From NCBI RefSeq assembly GCF_020497125.1, contig NC_059072.1:75585697-75649696 (forward strand): a stretch of DNA of 64,000 nucleotides, read 5' to 3'. This DNA comes from Mauremys mutica (Eukaryota > Chordata > Testudines > Geoemydidae). Below, one piece after another: positions 48,322 to 60,733 of the stretch. The stretch's first letter is position 1; each line of letters starts with the position of its first letter. The notes beneath the pieces are model-generated. The model saw only the letters and a list, made by a program, of their open reading frames with translations. It was not told the DNA's origin and searched no databases. The position numbers and the translations under genes are program-made.

Positions 48322-50435
48322 GAGGGTACGTCTACACTACGGGACTATTCCAAATTTGCATAAACCGGTTTTGTAAAACAGATTGTATAAAATCGAGTGC
48401 GCGCGGCCACACTAAACACATTAAATCGGTGGTGTGCGTCCACGGTCCGAGGCTAGCATCGATTTCTGGAGCATTGCACTGTGGGTAGCTATTCCGTAGC
48501 TATCCCATAGTTCCCGCAGCCTCCCCCACCCCTTGGAATTTCCGGGTTGAGATCCCAGTGCCTGATGGGGCAAAAATCATTGTCACGGGTGGTTCTGGGT
48601 AAATGTCGTCAGTCACTCCTTCCTCTGGGAAAGCAACGGCAGACAAGCATTTCGCGCCTTTTTTCCCTGGATTGCCCTGGCAGATGCCATAGCATGGCAA
48701 TCATGGAGCCTGTTTTGCCTTTTGTGACTGTCACCGTATGTGTACTAGATGCCGCTGACAGAGGCGATTCAGCAGCGCTACACAGCAGCATGCTTTTGCT
48801 TTTGCATGACAGCAGAGATGGTTACCAGCCATACTGCACCATCTACCAATCCATAAATTGGTAAAAAGATGATCATGGCTACCAGTCGTTTTGCACCATT
48901 TGCTGCTGTCATAAGTGCCCTTGGCTGCTCTTAGCCAGGGGCGCAAAAGCCAAAATTGGGAATGACTCCCTGAGTCAATCCCTCCTTTTTGGTATCTAAA
49001 AATAGAATCAGTCCTGCCTAGAATATGGGCAAGTGTACTAGAGAACCACTGTATCAGAGAGCACAGCTGCTCTGTGTCAGATCCTGCAGAAATTATGAGC
49101 TGTATGCTAGTCACAGGAGATGCTCCTGCAACAACTCCACCTGTTGATTCCGTTCTTCCCCCAGCCTTCCTGGGCTACCGTAGCATTGTCCCCCCCCACT
49201 TGTGTGATGAAGTAATAAAGAATGCAGGAATAAGACACAGTGACTTGTTAGTGAGAAATGAGTGGAAGGCAGCCTCCAGCTGCTATGATAGTCCAGACAG
49301 GACAGTAAGGAGTGTGGAGGAGAGGAGCCCAGCATCCCTCTGCTAGTCCAGGGGCAATTGAATCTTTTTTTTACACATGAAGGGTGGGGGCTGACGGAGC
49401 TCAGCCCCCTGTTGCTATGATGACGATGGTTATCAGCCATACTGTACCATCTACCAGGAAAAATTAGGGCCAGGCACCCTTGATCGACCTGACGGATGCT
49501 AGTCAGCATGCACTGCCCCATGTGCCAATAGGCTGATGATGAGGACGGGTACCAGTCGTTTTGCACCATCAGCCACCCATGGCAGGGAGGGGAGCAAGGA
49601 TGTGGGTGTTCAGTGCTGCAGCATCGCGTCTATCTGCAGCATTCAGTAAAGATAGGGTGACATGTAAAAGAGTCAAGAGAGGATTATTTTCCCTTTCACT
49701 TCTGGGGGTGGGTGGCGGGGTGCGTAAATTGCCGAGCTATGCCCTGACCCACCGCGGACACTGTGTTTGACCCTAGAAGCATTTGGAGCTCAGCCAAGAA
49801 TGCAAATGCTTTTCAGAGAGACTGCAGGAACTGTGGGATAGCTTGAGTCCTCCAGTCCATGAGCGTCCATTTGATTCCTTGGCTTTCCGTTATGCTTGTC
49901 ACGCAGCAGTGCGCTGAGTCCCTGCTATGGCGTCTGTCTGGAGATTTTTTAAAAATGTTTTTTAATTCGTCTTCTGTAACGGAGCGCTGATAGAACAGAT
50001 TTGCCTGCCCTTACAGCGATCACGTCCGCATGGTCCATGCGGGAGCTCTTTCTTTATTTTGACTTTTTAACTGCATCGCCACAAGTGCTGATCGGAGCTC
50101 CACGCTGGGCAAACAGGAAATATTCAAAAGTTCGCGGGGCTTTTCCTGTCTACCTGGCCACTGCATCCGAGTTCAGATTGCTGTCCAGAGCGGTCAGTGG
50201 TGCACTGTGGGATACCGCCCGGAGGCCAATACCGTCGATCTGCGGCCACACTAACCCTAATCCGATATGGTAATACCGATATTAGCGCTACTCCTCTCGT
50301 TAGGGAGGAGTACAGAAACCGGTTTAAAGAGCCCTTTATACCGATATAAAGGGCCTCTTAGTGTGGACGGGTGTGGCGTTAAATCGGTTTAATGCTCCTA
50401 AAACCGGTTTAAATGCGTAGTGTAGACCAGGCCTG
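48322..50435. mobile_element. 2.1-kb TIR-bounded non-autonomous DNA transposon
   Basis: The left end GAGGGTACGTCTACACTACG and the right end CGTAGTGTAGACCAGGCCTG are inverted partners over the shared GTCTACACTACG core. Subterminal AAACCGGTTT/TAAATCGG motifs occur at both ends (about 48364 and 48423 on the left; 50320, 50383, 50400 on the right). Inside are CpG-rich stretches, GGCACTGGGATCTCAACCC-type phrases seen in related turtle and crocodilian copies from memory, and four copies of a 32-base coding-like motif. No intact transposase is present. The short frames are in different phases and broken by stops. Target duplication not clear. Confidence 0.8.
48817..49575 (+). repeat. Four dispersed copies of a GYQ(P/S)(Y/F)CTI-encoding unit
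   Basis: Units at 48817-48848, 48874-48905, 49425-49456 and 49544-49575 align base by base. They translate as DGYQPYCTIYQ, HGYQSFCTIC, DGYQPYCTIYQ and DGYQSFCTIS. Copies 1 and 2 share a frame with one stop between; copies 3 and 4 are in other frames. The pairing (P-Y then S-F, twice) suggests that a block with two units was duplicated. Confidence 0.75.
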
Positions 50436-50439
50436 AGTT

Positions 50440-51955
50440 GTGTTCACCTGGGCAGAGTCCCTTGGAGGACAGGGAGCGGGGTTGGGACATAGGGAAAGGT
50501 GGCTCAGAGAATCTAATCTTTCAGCATAGAAGCTTCTTTATAATAAATGTTCCCAGAGATGAAGTAGACAGGATTACAGTTAAAGAATAGGTTTAACTGT
50601 GTGTTTTAAAAGTTTCCTAGGGGAAATGTGAAGATTGGCTGCTGTGTTTGCTGTGGCATCTTAAGACTGTGGTCTCAAATCTTTCTATTTAGTTTTGTAA
50701 TTCCTCCTTTTGAAAAACTGTTTTGTTTAAAGTGGGAGAGAACTGAGTGCATATACTTAAATGCTAGATGTATGTGACAAGTACTACATAAAGGTATTTG
50801 TAGTAATAATAAAGGATTTAAAGTAAATAAAATATTTCAGAAGTTTGACATTAGAATGCACATTGCCCTTGAATAATGTCTCCTCACCCTTCTTTCCAGA
50901 AAGCATCTCTGATTCTTTGCAATTCATGTTTGAAGTGGAAACAATCAGTATCCAATTCAGAGAGCTGCTGTATGAGATAAGATTTTATTTTTAAGTTTTT
51001 TGCTGGTAGTTTAGGGAACTAGAGTTAAAAAGGATTTACCATATATTTTTTACAATTTGGCCGGTTGTAAAATGTTAAGGCAAAATTTTTTTAATGTTCC
51101 TTTTGAGTCTTTTTTATTGTAAATTATGTAGTGACTTTATTCAGAAGTTAATTACATTATAAAGTAATCTTATTCACATCATATATTTGGTGTAAACATG
51201 AACTTTTAACGTTCCAATCCAAGGTCATAGGAAAGAATAGATCAAAGTAGAATTAAGATTTTATTTAAAGCATCTTTCCTCTCAAAACAACCATTTTGCA
51301 CTCTTTTTTGTGACAACATATCATTATGTTGGCACAAGTTATTTAGGACCATTCCTTTATACCTAGAGATGTTCTTATTTGAGCAGGTCATTCATTGGAA
51401 CTGACTTTAGAAATAAAGAGGAAGTACTTGTCTCTGGGGTGAATGTAATGGGAAATACAATGCTGGTGTGTAAAAAAAAAAAAAAAAAAAAAAACCCAAA
51501 AAAAAAAACACTAGCAAAAGACTTCAAAGGAGCCAATTGCTCTGTGTATTTCTAAAAGTGAACATTGAGCTAAGAATGGTGCCTGAGATCATTTAGCACA
51601 GAGTAAGTTTTACCTAATCTTTTCATGCCTCTGTGGAATCTTTTTGGTATTTCCTTCTTCAGTGAAGCTATCCCAGAATGTACGTGATGATATTACAAAT
51701 ACCAGGAATTGCAATGAGATTTCTGATATTCTCAGTTAACATCTGTGCACAGGGAAATACCAAGTGGATATTGAAAGAGAAAAAGGGTTAACACTTTTTT
51801 TGGACTGAATTCCATACCTCCTTTCCCCCAGTTTAGATGAGCTATGCTAGTTAACTTTCAAGCTTTTGGTGCAAGAACAAACCTCTTGCAAAAGTGAACT
51901 AGCGTAGACTATGGCAGCTACTCAGAACTGTCACTTAAGTTGCTATGTTTTACCA
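50440..51955. other. Non-coding DNA with an A-run
   Basis: AT-rich, no gene recognised. A poly(A) tract interrupted by CCC spans about 51472-51510 and could mark the tail of a decayed retrocopy, but I see no source sequence upstream. Confidence 0.55.
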
Positions 51956-51957
51956 AG

Positions 51958-52088
51958 TATCAGAGGGGTAGCCGTGTTAGTCTGGATCTGTAAAAGCAGC
52001 AAAGAATCCTGTGGCACTTTATAGACTAACAGACGTTTTGGAGCATGAGCTTTCATGGGTGAATACCCACTTCGTCGGATGTATGTAG
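51958..52088 (-). repeat. Short repeat with hammerhead-ribozyme-like core
   Basis: The plus strand reads TATCAGAGGGGTAGCCGTGT, TAGTCTGGATCTG and TAGACTAACAGACGTTTTGG, ending GTCGGATGTATG. On the minus strand 52080-52049 reads CCGACGA, then AGTGGGTATTCACCCAT (a stem of about six pairs with a small loop), then GAAAGC. A hammerhead core is CUGANGA, stem II, GAAA, so only the second base of the first box differs. This agrees with the reported occurrence of hammerhead motifs in Penelope-like retroelements. Assignment to that class is inference. Confidence 0.65.
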
Positions 52089-52485
52089 ACCAGAATTTGT
52101 TTTACCAGAATTTTAATGATCAGTATTCCCAATGCCAAACATCCTGGAAGAGCACAAGCTAAGGCTGGTATTGCAGGTGACAGAGAACTGAGGTAGGTCT
52201 TCTTCATGAATTTATACTATCATCTGTCCTATGCTGAGGAAAAATACTGTCACTGAGCTATATGGGTACTGCACCTCACTGTTCTTGGCTGAACTCTTTG
52301 CATATATTTCTGTTACAGAGTTGGTCTCAGCATGGCCTGGATAATGAATGAATGGAGGCTGCTTTTTTGTCTTTCCACAGAAGAACATGGAGCCCTACTA
52401 GCATATATAATTTGCGAAAATCAAATATAAATAGAGAAAAGCATTCTAGCTACTTTTGTTCTATCAGTTGTCTTCAGTTACTGTT
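52089..52485. other. Non-coding spacer
   Basis: Nothing recognised. Confidence 0.5.
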
Positions 52486-52486
52486 T

Positions 52487-53313
52487 AGGGTTGCCAACTG
52501 TAACGGGTCGGACTCACTCCTGCGGCGCCTCCTGCTGGTGACTCTGGGAATTAGCTCGTTCCAGCGCTGGAGCGCCCTCTGCAGGCTGGTGATCCACCTG
52601 ACTTCAGGCCCCCGTGTCCCTCCCTGGACCCGGTGCCCTTTTACATGGGGTGCTGCCCCCTAGCAGTAACCCCTTTCTCTTAGGGTCTCCCCTCCTCAGG
52701 GAACCCTCACCCTCTATCCCCACCTTGCCTCAGTATTTGGCTACTGCCAGTCATTGTCTAGCCCCACACTCTGGGGCAGACTGCAGTATCAGCCTATTCA
52801 TCACAGGCAAGGAGGGTTTGGACCTGCTGCTTTGGCCTACCCCTGGGCTGCCCTCTGCAACCCCTAGTACCTGTTGGCCCTTCGCTAGGCCGCAGCCTGG
52901 GGCTTTCTAGGCTGGAGCTCCCCAGCCTTCCCCAGCCCTGCTTCACTCAGGTATCCAGTCTCAGCTCCTAAGCAGCAAGGCCCATCTCTCTCTGGAGGCA
53001 GAGAGAGACTGTCTGGGCTTCTGGCTTCCCTGGCCTTTTTATAAGGCCTGTGGCTCAGTTTGGGGCGTGGCCTCAGCTGCAGCCACTTCCCCAATCAGCC
53101 CAGCTTTTAGAGCCACTGCTCTCAAGCCCTGCCAGGCCACTTTTAAACCCCTCACAGCAGGAGCAGGGTCCACCCTGCTACACCAACATTGTAATATTTA
53201 AAAACCTTCACGCACAGAAACCAGTCTTTGGGTGTCTGGCCAATAGATCGGACTCAACACTGTCAGGCTCCCTTTTTTACTGGACTTTCTGGTCGAAAAC
53301 CAGACCCATGGGC
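52487..53313. mobile_element. MITE-like element split by a solo LTR
   Basis: The left piece is only AGGGTTGCCAAC (52487-52498). The right piece (53183-53313) resumes CCAACATTGTAATATTTAAA and ends GGTCGAAAACCAGACCCATGG. It contains a foldback TTTTACTGGACTTTCTGG / CGAAAACCAG. Together they resemble a turtle repeat of about 145 bp starting AGGGTTGCCAAC. Confidence 0.6.
52499..53182 (-). mobile_element. Solo LTR with perfect 5-bp target duplication
   Basis: The element begins TGTAACGGGTCGG and ends CCACCCTGCTACA, with the TG...CA ends of LTRs, and is 684 bp long. CCAAC flanks it on both sides (52494-52498 and 53183-53187). On the minus strand a TATAAAAA box occurs (complement of about 53036-53043), so transcription probably ran that way. 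No internal genes and no second LTR are present, so recombination between two LTRs probably removed the rest. Whether the parent was a retrovirus-like or another LTR element cannot be told from the LTR alone. Confidence 0.88.
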
Positions 53314-53519
53314 ACTCTATTACTGTTGGTAACTGATGCGGCTAGAAGCAACTGAAATGTTTGCTACAAGTGACTTACAGCTCATAAGTACTTCAGTTTT
53401 AGTTCTGTTATCAAATCAAGTCCAAGATACCAAACTAAAGATTGTTCAGTGGAGTCACTTGTTTTGGCTTCCAACACCTGCTTAAAATAATAATAATAAT
53501 AAAAAAAAATAGAGAAAGA

Positions 53520-53850
53520 AATTCTGAAAGTCACTTCGATCGGGAGGATTGCGGGGGGTGGTGGTGGTGGAGGGAGATAGTGGGACAAGCTCTGGCAGTG
53601 GGGAGCTGCTGGAACCTTTCCCTGCTGCTTCTAGCTGCCAGTCTTTCCCTGCAGTGGGAAAAGATCTCAGCAGCACGGAGGCAGTGGAACACTACAATAT
53701 TGAAAATAGCAGTGTAGATGTAGGAGTTTCTACTGTACTTGCCTAGAGCAGTGCCTCGTCGACTACATCGCTGTTTATACCCATGCTGGGGGTGTATGTG
53801 TGTGCCGTGTATGTATTCTACACACAACTGTAAGTGTAGACATAGTCTTA
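53520..53850. mobile_element. MITE-like repeat ending AAGTGTAGACATAGTCTTA
   Basis: The right end has the GTGTAGACATA terminus common to miniature elements in this window. A preceding GTTTATACCCATGCTGGGGG phrase fits the same family. A (GGT)n patch is at 53555-53570. The left limit is a guess. Confidence 0.45.
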
Positions 53851-53854
53851 GGTT

Positions 53855-56800
53855 AGCAAACCCCAGACATACCTCAGTGCAGTGAGAAGGTGGTGAATCA
53901 GTTACCTGCTGAAGTCAGTTTTCCTCAAACAGGTTGCTTGACCTATTGGTGAATTCTTATGCAGTTCCCCCAGCTTCTTCCTCAAACAGTAATTCTAATG
54001 TTATGCATTTGAGCACACAAAATAGCAAAGGATTCCTAGGATATTGCTACCACTAAAAAGACCCTGTATTTTTATTTCTAATGGCCAGAATCTGCTTTAA
54101 TCTTCTGCTAAGTTACAGATAAGCGTGAAAATTAGTCTTCTGGTGAGCTGAACTCTGGACTTCCTCCAGCTCAGGCTTTGAAGAAAATGCTATTTGTCCA
54201 TTATTATAGCTTCTTATGGCAAGATCCTGCTGTGGTACTTTCACAGCGTTTTCTTTCATTGGCTCCTAAGTATAAAAACAAATAGCTAATTAACCAGGGG
54301 AGCTAGTTTTAAAGTTGCTAGTTTCCCACAGCATGTGATTTTCTTATAATATTTTGAACTGATTAATGTTTTGAGCTTCCTAGTTTAACTTTGTTTGCTC
54401 ATAAAGCTTTCATACTAGTCCCAGAGTAAGATTTAAAATGTATGTACACTAATTGTTGCTGAATATTGAACTGATAGTAAGTAGATTTTGTCTCTTGAAT
54501 ATGAGATGAGCTTCATAGGTATAAGCAGGCTTCTTTTGTCTGCAACAGATTGTGCACAGTTCACATGATTTAATGTGCCTTCCACAAACTATAAGAGGAG
54601 TTGCCCATTGGGTTTCAAATAAAATTAGCTTTCCACAGCTGTTGGCCTTTCAGTGCCAGGAGGCCATAGATGGAAATTCTGTTTTGTTTCTGTTATGAAT
54701 AAAGAACCCCAAATACACTTGTGAGTTTTGCAAAGTTAATCCTTGAAGTGCATTGGAGTAAGTGTGATCTTCTGGATGAATTCCATTGTTTTGGTTTTAG
54801 TGATTCAAAGATTAGGGTTATCAGTTATATGTAAAATAAATAAATTCTCTGTTAAATTTGCAGCACCATTACAATTAACTATTTATTTATTTCCACTAAG
54901 GTTCACCCAATTTTTTTAGCTTTGTCGCCTTTCGTACATTTATTGAATTTAGGATGAGCAAAAAGGGTTCACTTGTAATAAGAGCTGATACCCATCACTT
55001 AAGCAGAAGCCAAACTTCTTGAGGCTTGGATCTGGTTTGGTTGGCTTTTCTTGTTCCTTTTTGTGAGTAGAATTTTAAAACCACGGGATAACTTGGTGTG
55101 CATTGATTGTGTCCTTCTGGAGATCACTGCAGCTTTAACATATAGCTGATTCAGTCTGTGGCTTATTTAACTACAGTTTTTTCCCCCTTAGGCTAATTGC
55201 ACGAGAACCGGGATGATTATGATGAGAGAAGAATTAAAAAAAAAAAAAAAAAAAGCATGCACATGCAAAAAAGCAACCAAAAGCTATATTCAGTTTTGAG
55301 CTATTTATATTTTATTTTACTGCTGCATTCAGGCGAATAAACCTGTCCTCTTATAAGCTGTCTTCATATGGCAGAATACGATCTTAATTTGATGTACTGC
55401 AAAAAGAGACTCTAGATGCTTGGTTCTTTAGTTTTTAAAACCTGTCTCCATCTCTCTTTGGATGGATTATTTTAATACTCTTCATTTAGGAGGTGGGGAA
55501 AGAAGCCTTATTTAATACAGTTGACCCTCTCTAATGAGGTTGGGAACCAAAGAATTTGCATGCTATAATGAGGTGCTTGTGTACAGTATTTTTTAAAAGA
55601 GGAATGTATAATGAGTTGTAATGGAAAAGGGTATGGTGGGAGCAAATAATATTGCAAGTATGCAGCCTATGATGACTGTTTTTAAAATCTTTCTCTATTG
55701 AAAGAGCACAATAGAGAGATTCTACTTAAAAACAAGAAAAAAACCTTCCTAAAATTTTGATTTTTTTTGGTAATCTAGTTAGCGACATCTTCTGAGAGAG
55801 ATCTATTCACATTTCTTCACTACTTGCCCTGTGAAGATTGAATGTTTAACACTGATCAAGTGTTCTTACAGCAAATTGAATGAGGTAAAGTAGGACTCTG
55901 CCTGTCTATTCTGTTTTGACAGGGATGCAGTGCTGACCTTCAGCTTCTCCCTAACACTACATATTCAGATTTAAAAGGAGAGCATGTGAGGCTACACGTT
56001 CCTTTATGGTGTGGTGTGGTGCAGCAGTGGCTCTGCCTTGGATTCCTTCCTGGTCTTCTGCTGCTCTGCCTAGCCTCTGACACCTGAGCTGAGAGGACAT
56101 AGTCTTCCAGCTAAATCATGTAACAGTTTCACCTCTTTAGGGTTACCCAAAGTCCAAAATCAACACAAAAAACATGCTGTTTCCTTCCCTAAGGGAGGCC
56201 CTGAGAAGAAGCAGCCTTCCCTCATTCATGGCCCCTGCTACCAGCCTTCTCTCCTACATTGAGAACTCAAGATCTGTTCTCCCTCCCAGCCAGGCAACTC
56301 CTTAATTGGGCTGTCCCTTTTTAGCTCCTCCCTTGAAGCAGGGCACCTGCTTCATGTGTCATGAGGTGGGGCTGTCTGTGCCTGTAGCAGCCCGACAGCC
56401 CTTTCCTGACTTGTGTGGTGTTTGTACACCCCACCACAGCCTGGCATGACAATGGGTAGAAACACTATCACAGTGGTATTGAAGCTTACCACTGTTGGCC
56501 TCTGCAGAGTTTCTCAAGGAATGGATGGGCATGGAACTAAAGGGTTAATGACCTTAATGTGTATACACATGGGCTAAGAGTTCCTGTTGGCTACAAGTGC
56601 TTGGCTAGAGGTGTGGGCTTTCTGGACCAGAATTAAGGTAGACTAGGTAGTATGCAAGATGCTTAAATGTCCCTGCTGTGGCTAATATTTTAGCCTTTGG
56701 GGTGCAACTGCAAAGGCTGTCTTTTCTCCTTGGCTTATGGAAGGAGTTAAGGGATGAGGCTCAGGAGCTGTAGGAGAGGGCACTGTGGTAGAGATTTTGT

Positions 56801-57780
56801 TGTTAGATTTTAGATGATACATCTAAATACAACTCACTTGTCAAGATGTCATAGGAATTCTGGGTATGCTCTGGAGAATTAACTGGTAACTTTTTCTTTA
56901 ATTCACTTTGTACTAACTTTGATATGCATCCTGGTAGGCCAGACTTTTAAGAAACAATGCCAACTAATCTTGCATCTTGGGAAAAGCTGCTCCCTCCAAA
57001 CTGTGCATCAGATTTTTTTTTCTCATTAGCTTCTTCCTAATCATGTCCTTCCAGTCTGAACCCTCAGTTTGACAGGGTATTAAATGGAAGCAGTGGCTCC
57101 ATTCTTGGTGACTGGCCTCATTCAGTTAGATGACTTTGGTTCCTGTAATTCTGGTAGCCCTTAATTAAATGTAATTAAAATCAAGTAGCTTCAGGTCAGT
57201 TCAGGACCTCTCCTTTGCAAACAGCTCTTCTGGAGTAGGGTTAAAAAAACACAGTGATGTACCATATGCGATCAAAATTTTTCCATCTCCTCTGAAGGTG
57301 TCTCTGCATGTGAAACCAACTTGGCCTCAGTGCCAGTGTTCCCTCCAAAATTTCTCTTAAAAACACAAAGCAACTCTTCTTGCCACATCAGATAGCACAG
57401 AGCAATGCTGGCCCCTGTTGGGGGAAATTCCAGGACAAGAGCAGCCAGTAGAGCTTCCAGAGCCTGGGCACCCTGGAAAAATAGACCTCTACATCTTTCC
57501 CACCTCAGAGTTTTGCACGAGGCTACTGAAGTTCTATTTCAGCATGTGTCTGAATTTTATTAAAAAAGTACCCCTGAACAATTTATTAGAGTAGACTGCT
57601 ATTAAAATGTACCATTAAAAGTCCAGTTGTGACTTAAACTTGAGTTTTCCTAGGAAGCAATAAACCTTTCAGCCTTTGAAGTTTTCCATAAAATGTAATA
57701 TTACATTACCAGCAAAATACACATGGTAAAATAATAATAAAAAATGTGTTTTTGATGAATTTTTCATTTGGGGTGGGTCT
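53855..57780. other. Non-coding DNA
   Basis: About 3.9 kb, AT-rich and devoid of open frames of interest; few frames reach 60 codons, which is notably sparse. A-run at about 55233-55253. No splice-flanked exon was recognised. It could be conserved non-coding DNA, but that cannot be judged from a single sequence. Confidence 0.55.
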
Positions 57781-57784
57781 TCTA

Positions 57785-58472
57785 CTTATTATTTACAAGG
57801 TCAATGGCAGATTTGGGGATCATAGTGGACCATAAGCTAAACATGAGTCAACAGTATAACACTGTTGCAAAAAAAGCGAACATCATTCTAGGATGTTTTA
57901 GCAGGAGTGTTGTAAGCAAGACACGAGAAGTAATTCTTCCACTTACTCCATACTGATTAGGCCTCAACTGCAGTATTGTGTCCAGTTCTGGGCGCCACAT
58001 TTCAGGAAAGATGTGGACAAATTGGGGAAAGTCCAGAGAAGAGCAGCAAAAATGATTAAAGGTCTAGAAAACATGACCTATGAGGGAAGAATGAAAAAAT
58101 TGGCTTTGTTTAGTCTGGCGAAGAGAAGACTGAGAGGGGACATGAGAATAGTTTTCAAGTACATAAAAGGTTGTTACAAGGAGGAGGGAGAAAAATTGTT
58201 CTTTTTAACCTCTGAGAGTATGACAAGAAGCAATGAGCTTAAATTGCAGCAAGGGAGGTTTAGGTTGGACATTAGGAAAAAACTTCATAACTGTCAGAGT
58301 GGTTAAGCATTGGAATAAATTGCCTAGGGAGGTGGTAGAATCTCCATCATTGGAGATTTTTAAGAGCAGGTGGACAAACACCTATCAGGAATGGCCTAGA
58401 TAATACTTAGTCCTACCATGAGTGCAGGGGACTGGACTACATCCCTTCCAGTCCTATGATTCTATTCTCTAT
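57785..58472 (+). pseudogene. CR1-type LINE 3' fragment: reverse-transcriptase C-terminus
   Basis: The plus strand reads ADLGIIVDHKLNMSQQYN, then [67 protein letters not shown] and GRFRLDIRKKL. After a frameshift near 58290, VVKHWNKLPREVVESPSLE leads to a stop at 58401-58403. This is the thumb and C-terminal region after the catalytic core. The 3' end has CCAGTCCTATGATTCTATTC, the CR1 octamer type. The start is a 5' truncation. Its sequence differs enough from the 37.8-41.7 kb copy to be another, older subfamily. Confidence 0.88.
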
Positions 58473-58474
58473 AC

Positions 58475-60560
58475 AGCATGTCATGTTCTTAACAGCTATT
58501 TGGGGGAGACATGTGGGAGCTGTATGATATTTAAGCAGTGTCGCTATTGGAGAGGTTTGCAACAAGTTACAGGCCATGCTTGCGGTGGGACAGCCAGAAG
58601 ATATTACACTGTAATCCCTTCAGGGCAGGGTTTGTCTCTTGTGTGTGTTTTTTACAGTACCCAGTGCAATGGGACTCCAGTCTCAGTTGTGGCTTTTGGG
58701 TGCTACCTCAATATAAATACTTGCTATTAAGGAGAGAGCTAAGGAATGCTATTGACTTAGACAACTAAAATCAGTTTTAACAGCATTTATCGTATGTTTC
58801 CTTCCATCACGCGTCTTTTCTTTTGACAGTAATGTAGAACCCCACTGTTCCAACTGTGTGTTGGTGGCTTAACATTTATCATCCAGTTGATTCAGAGTAG
58901 TAGGTCTCTTGTATGCTAGTAGGTTTTGCAGAAACATTTGGTGGTTTTTGTGGTGTGGAACACTGTTATAGTGTCTGAGCAGAGGCCAACAGATTTGTTT
59001 AAACTTTAACCAGAGGCTGATTCAAACCAATTACCCCAGAGAATGAATCCTGGCACCTTGCATCAATGCTGCATGCAGATACTATTAAAGAGACCAAGAA
59101 GGCGTCCACATATTAATTTAGTTTTAAGGAGTAGTATTGTTGATGACTAGAGGCAGTCTTGTTCCTTCAGCATTCTGGCCAGAGGAAAGGTGCAGACTAT
59201 CTTCATAGGTGAGTTGGGGAAACAATTTGAATAAAAGCACTGAACACAACAAACATATACAGATTCCTCTACAGATTGTTGTCTCTTGCTGTTTTGAATG
59301 CTTTGAATTTGAACTAAATATTGTGCATATATTTTTTTCCTTTTCAGACCTCTAGGGAAAACTGAACTTAACTAAGAGAAACAAATGTTTGCACACGCAT
59401 TGATGGTTTAGAAATCTATTGCTTTTAAGTATTTTTCTTCAATTGTTTTTTTAGAATACATGCAGTCTGCTGGTCACATCCGTATTGAACAGTATCAATC
59501 GCTGATTCTAGATTCCTTTTCCCTAACAATTTAAGCATTTTAAGCCTCAATCCTGGAAGCTGTTCTTCACAGTTAAGCTCCTATCCCTGATCCAGAGCAG
59601 CTTGTAGAATGCGGACTTTAATGTCTAATGAAATGGTCCATTTGGTCTCTCTCTTTTCCATCTTTTTTCACACCTATACTCCTGGGATTTAAAATCAGTC
59701 AGTGATGTTAGAATTCCTCATTCACATTACACTTCCATGGCCGGTGTTCTTTTGGCTACATTATACTATAGCTGTAATGTTGCCAACTCTCTCAATTTTT
59801 ATCAGGAGTCCCAGTTCATGGAGTCATGTAATTACATGAGAATCTGAGCTTTTTTTTATTAAAAGAAAAGTAAGTTTGTAGGCCTTATAGTTGCAGAATA
59901 AAGCTGGAAAACTCTAAAGGCTAAAACACCAGATGGCAAAAAAGACCCCATATGTAATATTTCTAGAAATGTCACGTTTTTGACTATTTATGTTTAAACA
60001 CTTATAGTTGGCAATGCTGTAGCTGCATTTTTTGGTGATAACATGCTTGATTAGTTGTTCTCTGTCTGAATAGAAATTCATATCCCAGGAGCTAAGGAAT
60101 ATTACTGTTCTGTGGAACTTTATCCTTGCTACCACTTCATAGGAAGTCTCTTATCACAAAGGTGTTTGCTAATACTTATAGTTCATTGTACTAATCTTGG
60201 AGTGAAGTATAATTCCAAATTTTAGAATTAATTTTTACAACAGCAAAACCCTTAATGCCACCTACAATGCCTAGCTAAAAGAAGGCCGTTTCTATATATC
60301 TCTTCTGTTGAATTTTCCCCTCTTAACGCAATGGGACAATGGGCTTTGGACCAAATGGGCAAGGATCCCTTAGACTTATAAACATTTAAATCTTAAACCT
60401 CCTGTGTTAAAATGCTTTAATACACTGAAGATGCATAGGGGCCTCATAACAATGGGCAAACTAGAGAGGCTGCCAGCTGCAGAAGAGATGCTAGCCAGAA
60501 GTGTCCTTTGGGCCTGCAAAACCATGGTTCCCTATTTCCTTCTGGGGCCTAGAAATATAG
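58475..60560. other. Non-coding DNA
   Basis: No gene recognised. AT-rich. Confidence 0.55.
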
Positions 60561-60733
60561 GGAAGAGGGATAGCTCAGTAGTTTGAGCATTGGCCTGCTA
60601 AACCCAGGGTTGTGAGTTCAATCCTTGAGGGGGCTACTTAGGAATCTGGGGCAAAAATCAATACTTGGTCCTGCTAGTGAAGGCAGGAGGCTGGATTCAA
60701 TGACCTTTTAGGGTCCCTTCTAGTTCCATGAGG
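60561..60733 (+). repeat. tRNA-derived SINE, second copy
   Basis: GGATAGCTCAGTAGTTTGAG carries the A box, and GGGTTGTGAGTTCAATCC the B box. Then GGGGCAAAAATCAATACTTG and GGTCCTGCTAGTGAAGGCAG form the body, longer than in the copy at 26685, and AGGGTCCCTTCTAGTTCCAT the decayed CR1-like tail. The terminal TCTATG units are lost. Confidence 0.85.

Noticed and set aside
51472..51510. Poly(A) tail of a processed pseudogene
   Set aside because: No coding or mRNA-like sequence could be recognised upstream on either strand.
55501..55600. Tigger/pogo-type terminus (CAGTTGACCCTCTCTAATGA)
   Set aside because: Only one end was seen, with no inverted partner, so the match may be chance.
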